Source: Bradyrhizobium paxllaeri (lineage in GTDB: Bacteria > Pseudomonadota > Alphaproteobacteria > Rhizobiales > Xanthobacteraceae). From it: 64,000 nt of DNA. The stretch covers positions 3,968,001 through 4,032,000 of the forward strand of contig NZ_CP042968.1 in the NCBI RefSeq assembly GCF_001693515.2, given 5' to 3'. The position numbers and the translations under genes were made by a program. Position 1 is the stretch's first letter, and each line of letters begins with the position of its first letter. Shown here piece after piece: positions 35,995 through 44,161 of this stretch. The notes under the pieces are model-generated. The model ran no database searches and had not been told where the DNA came from. It was given only the letters and a program-made list of their open reading frames with translations.

Positions 35995-36144
35995 TCACGC
36001 CCCATGCTTCGCGTGCCATTTCGGGCCGGGGCCGCGCATGTAGTGCAACTCGGGGCGGTAGCGGTTGTGGGCAAGGCCGAGCAGACCCTGCCATCGGGTC
36101 ACAATCTCGGTCAGGCGTCGGAACAGTGGTTGCATGGCCAGCAT
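35995..36144 (-). CDS. Tiny protein of the duplicated cassette, copy 1
   Basis: 49 residues beginning MLAMQPLFRRLTEIVTRWQG and ending YRPELHYMRGPGPKWHAKHG plus A. The last 19 or so residues are nearly identical to the ORF at 38115-38258. It lies 11 bp downstream of the DUF6894-like gene, same strand. Amphipathic helix first, then a glycine/proline/aromatic tail. Codon use and conservation between two loci argue that it is translated. No known family. Confidence 0.72.
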   Translation of the reverse strand: MLAMQPLFRRLTEIVTRWQGLLGLAHNRYRPELHYMRGPGPKWHAKHGA

Positions 36145-36155
36145 GGCGACACCTC

Positions 36156-36389
36156 TCAATGCGGCTTGCCGAGCAGGGACGAAAACGGCAGGGCGAAGAT
36201 TTCGTCGTCGAGATCGTCGCTGACATGCAGTGTCCAGTCGCGCCAGTCTTCCGGGTCCTGCAGCATGATCAGCGACTGCACGACGCGGGCGGCATGGGCG
36301 CGCACCTCGGCCAGATCTTCGACGGCGGCGCCGCGCTGATCGAAGCACACACCCTCGGAATTGGAGCAGTGGAAATAGACTCGTGCCAT
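36156..36389 (-). CDS. DUF6894-like small protein, copy 1
   Basis: 77 residues. Starts MARVYFHCSNSEGVCFDQRG, continues AVEDLAEVRAHAARVVQSLI, then EDWRDWTLHVSDDLDDEIFAL. This beta-alpha-beta pattern with YFH, D-x-x-G and DW.V.V.DD is that of the DUF6894 group found widely in rhizobia. Function unknown. Upstream gene of a two-gene cassette that is duplicated at 38268. The final residues LLGKPH are shared with copy 2. Confidence 0.8.
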   Translation of the reverse strand: MARVYFHCSNSEGVCFDQRGAAVEDLAEVRAHAARVVQSLIMLQDPEDWRDWTLHVSDDLDDEIFALPFSSLLGKPH

Positions 36390-36626
36390 GTCCGACTCCT
36401 GCGATTGCAATTTCACGCTGAAAATAGCAGGCGGAAGAGCGGCTTAATATTCGGGGAGATTGCGGACGGGATACTACGGGGAGAAGCCACCCCAGGTGGA
36501 ACCATTGCCTGAACTTGTCTCAAAATTATCCATTCTCCCGGGAGGAACGAGAGTTTCGGTTCGACCGTTTTCACGGAAAGCCGCGGCGGTTGGCTAAACG
36601 CCGCGCCGGAACCCTGGGAGAGCGAC

Positions 36627-36812
36627 ATGATCTCGGAAATGCAGATCCACACGATTGCGCGTCAGATGATGGAGAAGCATGGCCTCACCGCGATCGCGCA
36701 AGCCGCACACAATGCGCAGGCCTGCGAGAGCAAAGGCGACATCGAGGAAGCCAAGGAGTGGCGTCACATTGAAGACGCGATGAAGATGATGCGGGGGCCG
36801 CATCAGAGCTAG
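36627..36812 (+). CDS. Small helical protein
   Basis: 61 residues, MISEMQIHTIARQMMEKHGL onward; ends AKEWRHIEDAMKMMRGPHQS. GGGAGAG is 5 bp before the ATG. All helical, probably two helices. No family named; typical of conserved small rhizobial ORFs. Confidence 0.65.
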   Translation: MISEMQIHTIARQMMEKHGLTAIAQAAHNAQACESKGDIEEAKEWRHIEDAMKMMRGPHQS

Positions 36813-36855
36813 CGTTGATCCCGGATGCGTGCGCCGCATCCGGGGAACTTACCAT

Positions 36856-37863
36856 TTACCGCAGCGGCATCGGCGGGCGGACCACCGGCTCGCCATCATC
36901 TGCGATCGTCTGCTGAGGCGGTAGCGGCGCCGCGGCCTGCGCCGGCGGAAGCGGCGCTGCGGGAGCGGCCGCCACCGGCGCGGGTGAATAGGACGGCGAA
37001 TAAGACGTGGTCGGCTTCGGCCTGCGCGGGGCGGGCGGAGGCGTGACCGGCCGCACCGGAGGCGGCGTCAGCGCCGACACCCGGGGCCGCGGGCTCGGCT
37101 CGGCGGCGGTCCTGGTCTCGGCGGACTTAGCTTCGGACGCCTTGGTCTCGGACGCCTTGGCAAGGTCGCGCGCCATCTGCGCCTGGCTTGCCTTGAGTTG
37201 CGCAATGGTGGCCTTGAGCTCCTCCACCTGCTGGCCCATCGCGGCGAGATCCTGCGCCATCGATTGCAACTGGGTCGTTTCAGCTGAAGGCGCGGCCGCT
37301 GCAGTGGTCGCAGCAGGTTGGGCCTCGGCCGGCGCTGCTTGTGCCGGCGGTGGCGCGGCGGCCTGATCGGTTGCGGCGGCCTGCGTGACCGGCTCGCTCG
37401 GCTGCTCGGCGGCCGCGGGCTCGGCTGTAGAGGGCAACGCCGCCAGCACGAAGGGCGGGACCCACTCAACGGCCATCGCCTTGGCTTGATCGCCATATTG
37501 CTGCCAGGCTGCAGCAGCCATGGCGGCGGAAAGGCCGAGCACCGCCATAACGGCGCGCTTCACCCATTTGGGCGTCGGCCGGTCGGCGGCAGGCAGGATG
37601 CTGTCCACCTTGATCTCTGCCGATTTGGCATCCTCGAGCTTGATGTCGCGCATGTCGGTGGTTCGAAACGTCGGTTCGACCTGCGGTGCCGGCGTGCCGA
37701 CCGATATGGGGGGCGCGACATGAACCTGGGGCGCTACCGGCGGCGGCACCGGAGCCGGTTCGTGCGCCAGCGGCGGCGCTTTGTGGGCGTGTGCGGCCAG
37801 TACCGTCTCGATCGCGAAAACGTCGTGCGGATCAGCCTCTTTCAGCATTGGCGTGGATTGCAT
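36856..37863 (-). CDS. Single-pass protein with proline/alanine-rich C-terminus
   Basis: 335 residues from ATG 37863. Cytoplasmic N-terminus with MQSTPMLKEADPHDVFAIET, a P/A/V-rich stretch, one membrane helix (AVMAVLGLSAAMAAAAWQQY, about residue 105), a coiled-coil segment (QDLAAMGQQVEELKATIAQL), and a P/A-rich tail ending VVRPPMPLR. Layout resembles an envelope-spanning TolA/ZipA-like scaffold, but no known domain is visible. Compositional bias makes family assignment unsafe. Confidence 0.75.
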   Translation of the reverse strand: MQSTPMLKEADPHDVFAIETVLAAHAHKAPPLAHEPAPVPPPVAPQVHVAPPISVGTPAPQVEPTFRTTDMRDIKLEDAKSAEIKVDSILPAADRPTPKWVKRAVMAVLGLSAAMAAAAWQQYGDQAKAMAVEWVPPFVLAALPSTAEPAAAEQPSEPVTQAAATDQAAAPPPAQAAPAEAQPAATTAAAAPSAETTQLQSMAQDLAAMGQQVEELKATIAQLKASQAQMARDLAKASETKASEAKSAETRTAAEPSPRPRVSALTPPPVRPVTPPPAPRRPKPTTSYSPSYSPAPVAAAPAAPLPPAQAAAPLPPQQTIADDGEPVVRPPMPLR

Positions 37864-38114
37864 TGGCGGTCCCTTGCATGAGTCCAATGGCTCCCGCGGC
37901 CGGGCGGCGAGCATGCTTGCTAGCGTGAAAATCCTCTGCCCACGCCGCCACACGGCCAGCGAGGTTTGACCAAAGCAAGGCAATCTCGTGGAGAGGTTGG
38001 GGCTACGGGGGGTGCGGGGATGCGGGAACCGGCAACAGAATCGAGCGAGCCGAGGCCAATCTGCGCTTGTCACTGCCGGACTTCAGCCGGCATCGAGAGG
38101 CGGGTGCCCCCGTC

Positions 38115-38258
38115 TCAGATATGCTGGGCACCATGCCGGGCGTGCCATTTCGGGCCGGGGCCGCGCATATAGTGGCGCTCGGGGCGATAGGGGTCGAAGG
38201 CGCGCTCCACCAGCCTGTGCCAGCGCACCAAGATCGTATCGAGGCGGCGGAGCAGCAT
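38115..38258 (-). CDS. Tiny protein of the duplicated cassette, copy 2
   Basis: 47 residues beginning MLLRRLDTILVRWHRLVERA and ending YRPERHYMRGPGPKWHARHG then AQHI. Shares YRPE-HYMRGPGPKWHA-HGA with the ORF at 35995-36144. Located 9 bp after the DUF6894-like copy 2, mirroring copy 1. Overlooked by most gene callers because of length. Confidence 0.72.
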   Translation of the reverse strand: MLLRRLDTILVRWHRLVERAFDPYRPERHYMRGPGPKWHARHGAQHI

Positions 38259-38267
38259 GGCGGCCTC

Positions 38268-38501
38268 TCAGTGCGGTTTGCCGAGCACGAAGGCGAAGGG
38301 CAGAACGAAGAGCTCGTCGTCGAAATCGTCGTTCACATGCACGACCCAGTCGCGCCAGTCTTCGGCGTCGCGGCCCATGATCATCGAGCGGACCATGCAG
38401 GCGGCGCGGTCGCGCGCCTCGGCGAGATCGCTGACCGCTTCGCCGGAGCGGTCGATGCGGACTTCCCGGGAGCTCGAGCAGTGGAAATAAACTTGGGCCA
38501 T
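38268..38501 (-). CDS. DUF6894-like small protein, copy 2
   Basis: 77 residues, MAQVYFHCSSSREVRIDRSG onward, with ARDRAACMVRSMIMGRDAED and WRDWVVHVNDDFDDELFVLP, ending LGKPH. More than half of the positions match copy 1 at 36156, including AEDWRDW-DD. Good GGAGG site before the ATG. Upstream gene of the second cassette. Confidence 0.8.
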   Translation of the reverse strand: MAQVYFHCSSSREVRIDRSGEAVSDLAEARDRAACMVRSMIMGRDAEDWRDWVVHVNDDFDDELFVLPFAFVLGKPH

Positions 38502-38817
38502 GGCGGCCTCCTGCGTTTGAGACGATCTGTCTCGTTGGTTGCAGGCTAGCCGGACAAGGTTCTGGGACACCGTGAGGGAGATCACAGTTACTACTTAAGA
38601 TTTTGTTAAGGGTGTATTGGTCAAACTTTAGGCAATGGAATCGCAGCGGAACCGGACCCTCCCGAGCCGGCAGTTGCAGGAGAAGGCCGGCGGCGTAATG
38701 CCCGCCGGCCTTTTCTCTTTGCGAGCGCCCAGAACTCACAGCGCTGTGAATCGGTGTCCGGAACAGCACCCCGGCCTCGCTCGTTCGTCCTTCATACGCG
38801 AATGGAGGAATGAGCCA
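38502..38817. other. Intergenic region with an orphan terminator
   Basis: 316 bp, AT-richer around 38580-38640 (TTACTACTTAAGATTTTGTTAAGG), no gene. Contains a strong intrinsic terminator at 38683-38716 upstream of the next gene, so a short RNA or an attenuated leader may be made from about 38640. Confidence 0.5.
38683..38716 (+). terminator. Intrinsic terminator with no gene before it
   Basis: AAGGCCGGCGG and exact complement CCGCCGGCCTT, 8-nt loop, then TTCTCTTT. The only plus-strand sequence ahead of it is about 180 bp of non-coding DNA. Confidence 0.75.
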
Positions 38818-39183
38818 ATGACCAAACTTAAGCTGCTCGGGGCGGCTGCCATCCTGGCGACGGCGCTTGCAACACCGGCAATGTCGCAGGAAGCCACCCA
38901 GGAGCCCGGAATGATCGGGTTCAACTACCCGAATTCCAACTATCTCCTCGGCGGATACGGTGTGCGTACGCCGAGTCCCTATGACAATAGCTACTACTAT
39001 GGCGACTACGGACCTCGCGTGTATTACGGCCCCCGCGTGTATGGACCTCGCGCATATTACGGGCCCGGCCCGGTCGGGCTTGCGGCCGGCGTAGCCGCCG
39101 GCGCGATTGGAACGGCGGCTGCAATCGCCGGCGCGCCGTACGTTGATTCCTATGCCTATTATGATGGGCCCGGTTATTGGTAG
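38818..39183 (+). CDS. Tyrosine/glycine-rich exported protein
   Basis: 121 residues. Signal peptide LKLLGAAAILATALATPAMS-QE. Mature part contains YYYGDYGPRVYYGPRVYG with repeated YGPR units, then a Gly/Ala hydrophobic segment (LAAGVAAGAIGTAAAIAGAP) and a tyrosine-rich tail (SYAYYDGPGYW). TGGAGG ribosome site. Likely an envelope-associated protein; function unknown. Confidence 0.75.
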   Translation: MTKLKLLGAAAILATALATPAMSQEATQEPGMIGFNYPNSNYLLGGYGVRTPSPYDNSYYYGDYGPRVYYGPRVYGPRAYYGPGPVGLAAGVAAGAIGTAAAIAGAPYVDSYAYYDGPGYW

Positions 39184-39199
39184 CCGGATCCGCAACTGC

Positions 39200-39227
39200 A
39201 AAAAAGCGGCCGCAAGGCCGCTTTTTT
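39200..39227 (+). terminator. Intrinsic terminator of the Tyr-rich protein gene
   Basis: AAAAAAGCGGCC, loop GCAA, GGCCGCTTTTTT: perfect 12-bp stem with T-run. Confidence 0.92.
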
Positions 39228-39244
39228 GGTGGCTGGCCGACGCT

Positions 39245-39577
39245 TCAGCGGCTGGCCGCCGCGTAGGACGACAATAGCGCCAGGAAGATGATGGTGTTCA
39301 GCGCGGTCGCGCCGAGCACGAGGCCCAGCGCAACGCCGAGGCCGCGCCCGCCGATCGCCTTGGCGGCTGCTGGGAAGGTCAGCGCGAAGAAGATGATGGT
39401 GAACGGCATCACCGGCAGCATGTCGAAGCCGGTGCCCTTGGGATCGGCGTGGGCATAGATGAAGGGGAAGGTGTAGATCCAGAACGCCGCGTTACAGGCC
39501 GCCAGCGCCAACGCGGTGATGCGGGTTGAGGGCACATCCCAATCGGAGGCGGACGGTAGCGGGGGCGGGGTCGACAT
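39245..39577 (-). CDS. Small membrane protein, three predicted helices
   Basis: 110 residues from ATG 39577 with AAAGAGAG upstream. Proline-rich start (MSTPPPLPSASDWDVPSTR), helices ITALALAACNAAFWIYTFPF, FTIIFFALTFPAAAKAI and LGVALGLVLGATALNTIIFLALL. No family recognised. Confidence 0.68.
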   Translation of the reverse strand: MSTPPPLPSASDWDVPSTRITALALAACNAAFWIYTFPFIYAHADPKGTGFDMLPVMPFTIIFFALTFPAAAKAIGGRGLGVALGLVLGATALNTIIFLALLSSYAAASR

Positions 39578-39757
39578 CTTCTCTCTTTCGGCAAATCCGG
39601 AAAGATGCTGATCCATCCGGGCATTGTCAGGGATCAATGAAGCTCGGCCTTAGGTGCTTCGGGCCGGCCTTCAGGTTCATTGGATAAGTTGTCGGTCTTG
39701 CGTGGGATGGGCGCGCATGGTTCGACTGCATCATCCAATGTCTGAGGGGTGAGTGCC

Positions 39758-40348
39758 ATGAGCAACCGCATTCTCGTCTTTTACGGCTCCTACCGTTCCG
39801 ACCGCATGGGCATTCGTCTTGCGCAATTCGTCGTCGAGGGATTTCGCGCGCGTGGCGACGACGTCGAACTGATCGACGCCAAGGCGATCGGCCTGCCGAT
39901 GCTGGACCGCATGTACAAGGAACATCCGAAAGGCGCGGCGCCCGCGGTGCTTGAAGAACTCGCGGCAAAGATCCGCGATGCCGACGGTTTTGTGTTCGTG
40001 TCAGGCGAATATAATTGGGGCATGCAGCCCGGACTGAAAAACCTCACCGACCATTTCCTGGAAGAATGGTTCTGGCGGCCGGCGGCGATCGCGAGCTATT
40101 CGGCCGGCCGCTTCTCCGGCGCGCGCGCCGCGATCGCCTGGCACGGCACGTTGTCGGAAATGGGCATGGTGGTGATCTCGAGTACGATCGCGGTCGGGCC
40201 GATCGCGCAGACGCTCGCCGAAGACGGCAAGCCGACCGGCGAGGGCGGCAAGGCGCTGACGCATGCGTTTCCGCGCTTTGCCGATGACCTCGCGTGGTGG
40301 ATGGAGGCGGCGCGAGCGCAGCGGGAGCGGAAGAAGCCGCCATATTGA
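39758..40348 (+). CDS. NADPH-dependent FMN reductase family protein
   Basis: 196 residues. Flavodoxin-like fold: LVFYGSYRSDRMGIRLAQ binds the FMN phosphate, VFVSGEYNWGMQPGLKNLTDH is the second flavin loop (the family consensus is PEYN), and SGARAAIAWHG the third. Cytoplasmic; reduces flavin or quinone with NAD(P)H. A GTG at 39749 is also possible. Specific substrate unknown. Confidence 0.88.
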   Translation: MSNRILVFYGSYRSDRMGIRLAQFVVEGFRARGDDVELIDAKAIGLPMLDRMYKEHPKGAAPAVLEELAAKIRDADGFVFVSGEYNWGMQPGLKNLTDHFLEEWFWRPAAIASYSAGRFSGARAAIAWHGTLSEMGMVVISSTIAVGPIAQTLAEDGKPTGEGGKALTHAFPRFADDLAWWMEAARAQRERKKPPY

Positions 40349-40518
40349 GGGATGTCCGTCAGCACCCGCTCCGTGCCGCGAATGGAGCGTAATGTTGGCG
40401 AAAACACACCCACTTTTCGCCACGGCTGGACAGCAGATTGCGCCCTGCCTGCCATCTTCCGACTTTACCGAGCCACCATCTGCGGCTCGCTTATGCTCCC
40501 TGCACGGATCAAGAAACG

Positions 40519-40869
40519 ATGTCGCCAACGAAAGCGCGCTGCGGTCTGTTTGTTGTTGCGCTCGCGGCGATGCTGTTCGGCTCGCCGGCCGGTGCGCAGA
40601 ATCTCGATCAGGGCAAGCCGCCGGCCAAACTGTTTGCCGAAGGCTGTGCGTCCTGCCATCGCAGCGCGCGGGGCCTCGCCAAGGGGCGCTTCCGCCTTTC
40701 GCTCTATCTGTTCCTGCAAAAGCACTATGTCAGCGGCTCCAGCTCGGCCTGGGCGCTGTCGTCCTATCTGGAATCCATCGACAGCGCGAAGCGCGTCGCG
40801 GCGAAGCCGGCCCCGAAAGGCGCGTCGCGATCATCGATGCGCCCGCCCGCGCCGGTGCCGGCGCGATAG
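40519..40869 (+). CDS. Small c-type cytochrome-like exported protein
   Basis: 116 residues. Signal peptide (LFVVALAAMLFGSPAGA-QN), then AEGCASCHRSARG, a single CxxCH haem motif, and a helix ending LSSYLESIDSA. A methionine axial ligand is not obvious. Tail rich in P, A, R. Could carry one haem c in the periplasm, but the domain is shorter than cytochrome c of 100 residues. Confidence 0.65.
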   Translation: MSPTKARCGLFVVALAAMLFGSPAGAQNLDQGKPPAKLFAEGCASCHRSARGLAKGRFRLSLYLFLQKHYVSGSSSAWALSSYLESIDSAKRVAAKPAPKGASRSSMRPPAPVPAR

Positions 40870-40990
40870 GACGCCGGTGCGCCGCCATCGCTCGCTCACG
40901 GCAACGCTGCGAAATCTCCTCACGCTCGTCATCTTTTCGACGTGTGTGGGCCTAGCATCCTGGACGTGAGTGTGGCGGGGAGTAACGACC

Positions 40991-41170
40991 ATGGTAGTAG
41001 CTGAACTTCAGACCAAGGTAGAGAAGTGGGAGATCAAGGCCGGCAAGTGCGAAGCGATGGCCAAGGAGGCCAAGGACAAGGCGCAGCAGGCCTTTTATGA
41101 GGGGCTGGCCGGCTATTACGCGAGCCTGGCGACGGATTTCCGCAAGATCCTCGAAAAGCGAACCGCATAG
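40991..41170 (+). CDS. Small coiled-coil protein
   Basis: 59 residues, MVVAELQTKVEKWEIKAGKC onward, charged helix (EAMAKEAKDKAQQAFYEGLA). GGGGAGTAACGACC before ATG 40991. Single helical hairpin likely. No family named. Confidence 0.6.
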   Translation: MVVAELQTKVEKWEIKAGKCEAMAKEAKDKAQQAFYEGLAGYYASLATDFRKILEKRTA

Positions 41171-41190
41171 GCGGAAGCCACGATGCGTGG

Positions 41191-41264
41191 GGCGGGTTAG
41201 CGATAGCGTAACCCGCCGATACTGACCGCGAAGAATGGCGGATTACGTTTGCGCTAGTCCGCCC
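41191..41264. repeat. Intergenic palindrome, GGCGGATTA family, copy 1
   Basis: GGCGGGTTAGCGATAGCG with TAACCCGCC, then GGCGGATTACG and TAGTCCGCC. Its right arm contains the TAG stop codon of the panE gene ending at 41254. Confidence 0.75.
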
Positions 41265-42162
41265 TGCGCCCTTTCTTAGCTCGCTCGGCGAGCTTTACCA
41301 TCAGCTGCAGCGCCTGATTGGTCGGTGTCGAGATGCCGAGCTCGGCGCCCTTGCGCACTATATGGCCGTTGAGAAAGTCGATCTCGCTGGGCTTGCCGCG
41401 CGCAAGATCCTGCGCCGTGGACGACATCTGATTCGGCATCAGGGTGGGGATGTTCAGGATGTGCGCGAGGAGGTCGTCGGGAATTGCGACGCCGCTGGCG
41501 CGGGCGACGGAGGTTGCTTCCTGCACCGCACGGCTGACGACATCGGGGGTGCCTTCGACTTCCAGCATCGGCCCGTAGGAAATGCCAGCCACGGCGGACA
41601 GCGCGTTGAAGGCGCAGTTGATGATCAGCTTGCTCCATAGTGTCGTGTCGATGTCGTCGGCGATCGTGATGTTGACGCCGGCGGCCTGAAACATCTGTGC
41701 CAGCGCTTCGCTCGCGGCAGAGGGGCCGATGGCGAGGTCGCCGCCGCCGTGATGCCTGACATGGCCGGGCCCGGCCATCTCGCTGCCGACATAGACGACG
41801 ACGGGAATGACGGCGTGACCGGTGACGGCGCTAAGACGCTGTGCGTTATCGACACCGTTTTGCAGGCTGAGCACAGATGTTTCTGGCTGCAGGCGTCCGG
41901 CGAGCGACCGGCCCGCCGCTTCGGTGTCGGCGGACTTCACGCAAAACAGCACCAGATCGGGCGGGGCGAGGTTGGTCGTGTCGGTCGCGGCCCTTGCGGG
42001 CAGGTGGCCCTTGAACGTCTTGGTGTCCAGCAGGAGGCCGTGCGCATTGATGGCGTCGACATGCGGCTGCCGGCCGATGAAGGTTACGTCATGTCCGGCT
42101 TTCAGCAGCAGTCCGCCATAGTAGCATCCGACGGCGCCGGCGCCGATGACCGCGACATGCAT
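41254..42162 (-). CDS. panE: 2-dehydropantoate 2-reductase
   Basis: 302 residues. NADP loop AVIGAGAVGCYYGG at the N-terminus, FCVKSADT, LQNGVDN, and KLIINCAFNALSAVAG with the catalytic Lys and Asn; C-terminal PNQMSSTAQDLARGKPSEID carries the Glu of the family. Makes pantoate from ketopantoate in pantothenate/CoA synthesis. AGGAG precedes ATG 42162. Paralogues in rhizobia act on other oxo acids, so the symbol is a family name. Stop codon lies in the palindrome. Confidence 0.82.
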   Translation of the reverse strand: MHVAVIGAGAVGCYYGGLLLKAGHDVTFIGRQPHVDAINAHGLLLDTKTFKGHLPARAATDTTNLAPPDLVLFCVKSADTEAAGRSLAGRLQPETSVLSLQNGVDNAQRLSAVTGHAVIPVVVYVGSEMAGPGHVRHHGGGDLAIGPSAASEALAQMFQAAGVNITIADDIDTTLWSKLIINCAFNALSAVAGISYGPMLEVEGTPDVVSRAVQEATSVARASGVAIPDDLLAHILNIPTLMPNQMSSTAQDLARGKPSEIDFLNGHIVRKGAELGISTPTNQALQLMVKLAERAKKGRRAD

Positions 42163-42177
42163 GATGTTTCTCCTATT

Positions 42178-42242
42178 GTAGCCCGGAGAGCCCAACGGGT
42201 CGCGCGAATGCGCGCCCGATGACAGGCTCCGCGACATCCGGG
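42178..42242. repeat. Intergenic repeat, GTAGCCCGGA family, copy 2
   Basis: GTAGCCCGGAGAGCCCAACG, then GGTCGCGCGAATGCGC, CCCGATGACAGGCTCCGCGA and CATCCGGG. Nearly the same order of words as the copy at 46978. Lies just upstream of panE. Confidence 0.75.
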
Positions 42243-42440
42243 ACCACTCTAACGCCACCCCCGATATCGCTTGCGCTCATCCGCGACAACGGGGTCGCCA
42301 AATTCTGTGACACAATCATCACACTCAGACCGAATGCGCTGTGGAGGCCGCTTCCGGTCACGTTTCCGCCTGTATTCAGTCCCGCCATTGCCGCGTGTTG
42401 GTTTTCGGCTTGGGCTGGGGCACGAGCGGGGGATTGCAAC

Positions 42441-43034
42441 ATGTCTTCCATTGGCTGCACCGGTACTTCGTACGTCGACGTCAGAGCAGGCCGTACTCAA
42501 GTCGAAGCGCCGTTGATCACGGCCGCGCGCGCAGGGAAATTCGTCCGGCTGCTTGCCGTCACGCTGGGAGCGGCATCGCTTGCTGCCTGCATGCAGACCT
42601 CCGTGGTCACCCAGAAATCTGATCTTCGCACCAGCCGGCACGCGTCGGTAGACCAGGATCGAGCGGCATCATCCATGATGAAGAAGCGCGTGGTCGCCGT
42701 GAGAAAGCACTCCCGGTTCGCGTCGCGCAAGAATTCAGGTGGCGCCAAGACGCCCTCGCACGGGGTTGCCAGCTTCTACACCGAGGGAACGAAGACAGCG
42801 AGCGGCGAAAAGTTCAACACGCTCGATATGACCGCCGCCCATCCGACATTGCCCTTCGGCACCAAGCTGCGCGTGACAAACGTCGCGAGCGGCAAGTCGG
42901 TGACGGTACGGGTCAATGACCGCGGTCCCTATGTTCAGGGCCGTGTTGTCGACGTCTCCTATTCCGCGGCCGACGCTCTGGGAATGGTGGGGAAGGGCGT
43001 TGCCAAGGTCAAACTTGACGTCGTAGCTGACTAG
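42441..43034 (+). CDS. rlpA: RlpA-like septal ring lytic transglycosylase/lipoprotein
   Basis: 197 residues from ATG 42441. Hydrophobic segment FVRLLAVTLGAASLAACMQT with lipobox LAAC (the Cys is about residue 50, so the signal is unusually long), a basic linker, then the double-psi beta-barrel: GVASFYTEGTKTASGEKFN, AAHPTLPFGTKLRVTN and VRVNDRGPYVQGRVVDVSYS with the catalytic Asp (NDRGPY) and Glu. No SPOR domain, so a short form. Outer-membrane anchored, cuts glycan strands. Confidence 0.85.
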   Translation: MSSIGCTGTSYVDVRAGRTQVEAPLITAARAGKFVRLLAVTLGAASLAACMQTSVVTQKSDLRTSRHASVDQDRAASSMMKKRVVAVRKHSRFASRKNSGGAKTPSHGVASFYTEGTKTASGEKFNTLDMTAAHPTLPFGTKLRVTNVASGKSVTVRVNDRGPYVQGRVVDVSYSAADALGMVGKGVAKVKLDVVAD

Positions 43035-43060
43035 GCGAGCGGGGCCGTCAGGCATCCGCT

Positions 43061-44125
43061 CTATGGGCCGCCCAGGATATCCGATAGAGCCGACAACAGC
43101 CGGTCGATTTGTTCGTCCGTGCCCACGCTTATCCGCAGATAGTCAGCGATACGCGGCGCGGAAAAATGGCGGACGATCACCGCGCGTTGGCGCAGCGCGG
43201 TAGCCAGCGCCGCACCCTCGTGCGCCGGATGCCGCGCAAAGACGAAGTTGGCCGACGACGGCAGCACCTCGAAACCCAGCCGGATCAGTCCGCGGTTCAG
43301 CCGCTCCCGACCTTCGATCACGCGCGCGCGGCTCGCTTGAAAATAGGCTTCGTCCTCCAACGATGCGATGGCGCCGGCCTGGGCGGGCCGGCCAAGAGGG
43401 TAGGAGTTGAAGCTGTCCTTCACCCGGGTGAGCCCTTCGATCAGGTCGGCGTCGCCGATCGCATAGCCGACCCGCAAGCCGGCGAGCGCCCGGGACTTGG
43501 ACATGGTTTGAACCACCAGAAGATTCCGATGGGAAGCGACCAGCGGGATCGCAGTCTCGGCGCCGAAATCGACATAGGCCTCGTCGATGACAACGGGCGC
43601 GTCGGGATGTTGCTCCAGCAGGGTAACGATCTCGGCCCGTGACAACGCAATACCCGTCGGCGCGTTCGGATTGGGCAGGATGAGCGCGCCGGCCGGCCGG
43701 TGATAGTCGGCCACGCGGATGTGCATGGCCTGATCGAGCGGCACGGCCTCATAGGCGATGCCGAACAGCCGGCAATAAACGGGATAGAAACTGTAGGTGA
43801 TGTCGGGGAACAGCAACGGCGCATCATGCTTCAGCAGCGCGGCGAAGGCGTGGGCCAGCACCTCGTCCGAGCCATTGCCGACGAACACTTGTTCGGGCCG
43901 CACGTCGTGGTAGGTGGCCAAGGCGGCCCGCAGCGCTGTGGCTTGTGGGTCCGGGTATAGACGCAACGTATCGGCCGCCTCGCCGCGGATCGCTTCCAAC
44001 GCGCGTGGCGATGGACCAAATGGACTTTCATTGGTGTTGAGCTTGACCAGCTCCGCCATGCGGGGCTGTTCGCCCGGCACATAGGGCTTCAGGTCGTGGA
44101 TCAAGCTACTCCAGAAACGGCTCAT
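43061..44125 (-). CDS. hisC: Histidinol-phosphate aminotransferase
   Basis: 354-residue fold-type I PLP enzyme. [38 protein letters not shown] and [18 protein letters not shown] with the PLP Lys; C-terminal [15 protein letters not shown]. Transfers the amino group to imidazole acetol phosphate in histidine synthesis. GGAGAAA before ATG 44125. No other his genes adjacent, so it may be one of several HisC paralogues. The IS701-type element lies just upstream. Confidence 0.9.
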   Translation of the reverse strand: MSRFWSSLIHDLKPYVPGEQPRMAELVKLNTNESPFGPSPRALEAIRGEAADTLRLYPDPQATALRAALATYHDVRPEQVFVGNGSDEVLAHAFAALLKHDAPLLFPDITYSFYPVYCRLFGIAYEAVPLDQAMHIRVADYHRPAGALILPNPNAPTGIALSRAEIVTLLEQHPDAPVVIDEAYVDFGAETAIPLVASHRNLLVVQTMSKSRALAGLRVGYAIGDADLIEGLTRVKDSFNSYPLGRPAQAGAIASLEDEAYFQASRARVIEGRERLNRGLIRLGFEVLPSSANFVFARHPAHEGAALATALRQRAVIVRHFSAPRIADYLRISVGTDEQIDRLLSALSDILGGP

Positions 44126-44147
44126 TTATTTCTCCAGATCGGCCAGC

Positions 44148-44161
44148 GTAGGGCGGATTAG
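44148..44161. repeat. Left fragment of GGCGGATTA palindrome, copy 2
   Basis: GTAGGGCGGATTAG, then cut by the insertion sequence; the rest of the palindrome resumes at 45656 with TTAGCGAAGCGTAATCCGCC. Confidence 0.75.

Noticed and set aside
42219..42440. N-terminal extension of RlpA to 42219
   Set aside because: The extension overlaps a dispersed repeat and has no signal; ATG 42441 is followed by a lipobox-bearing sequence.
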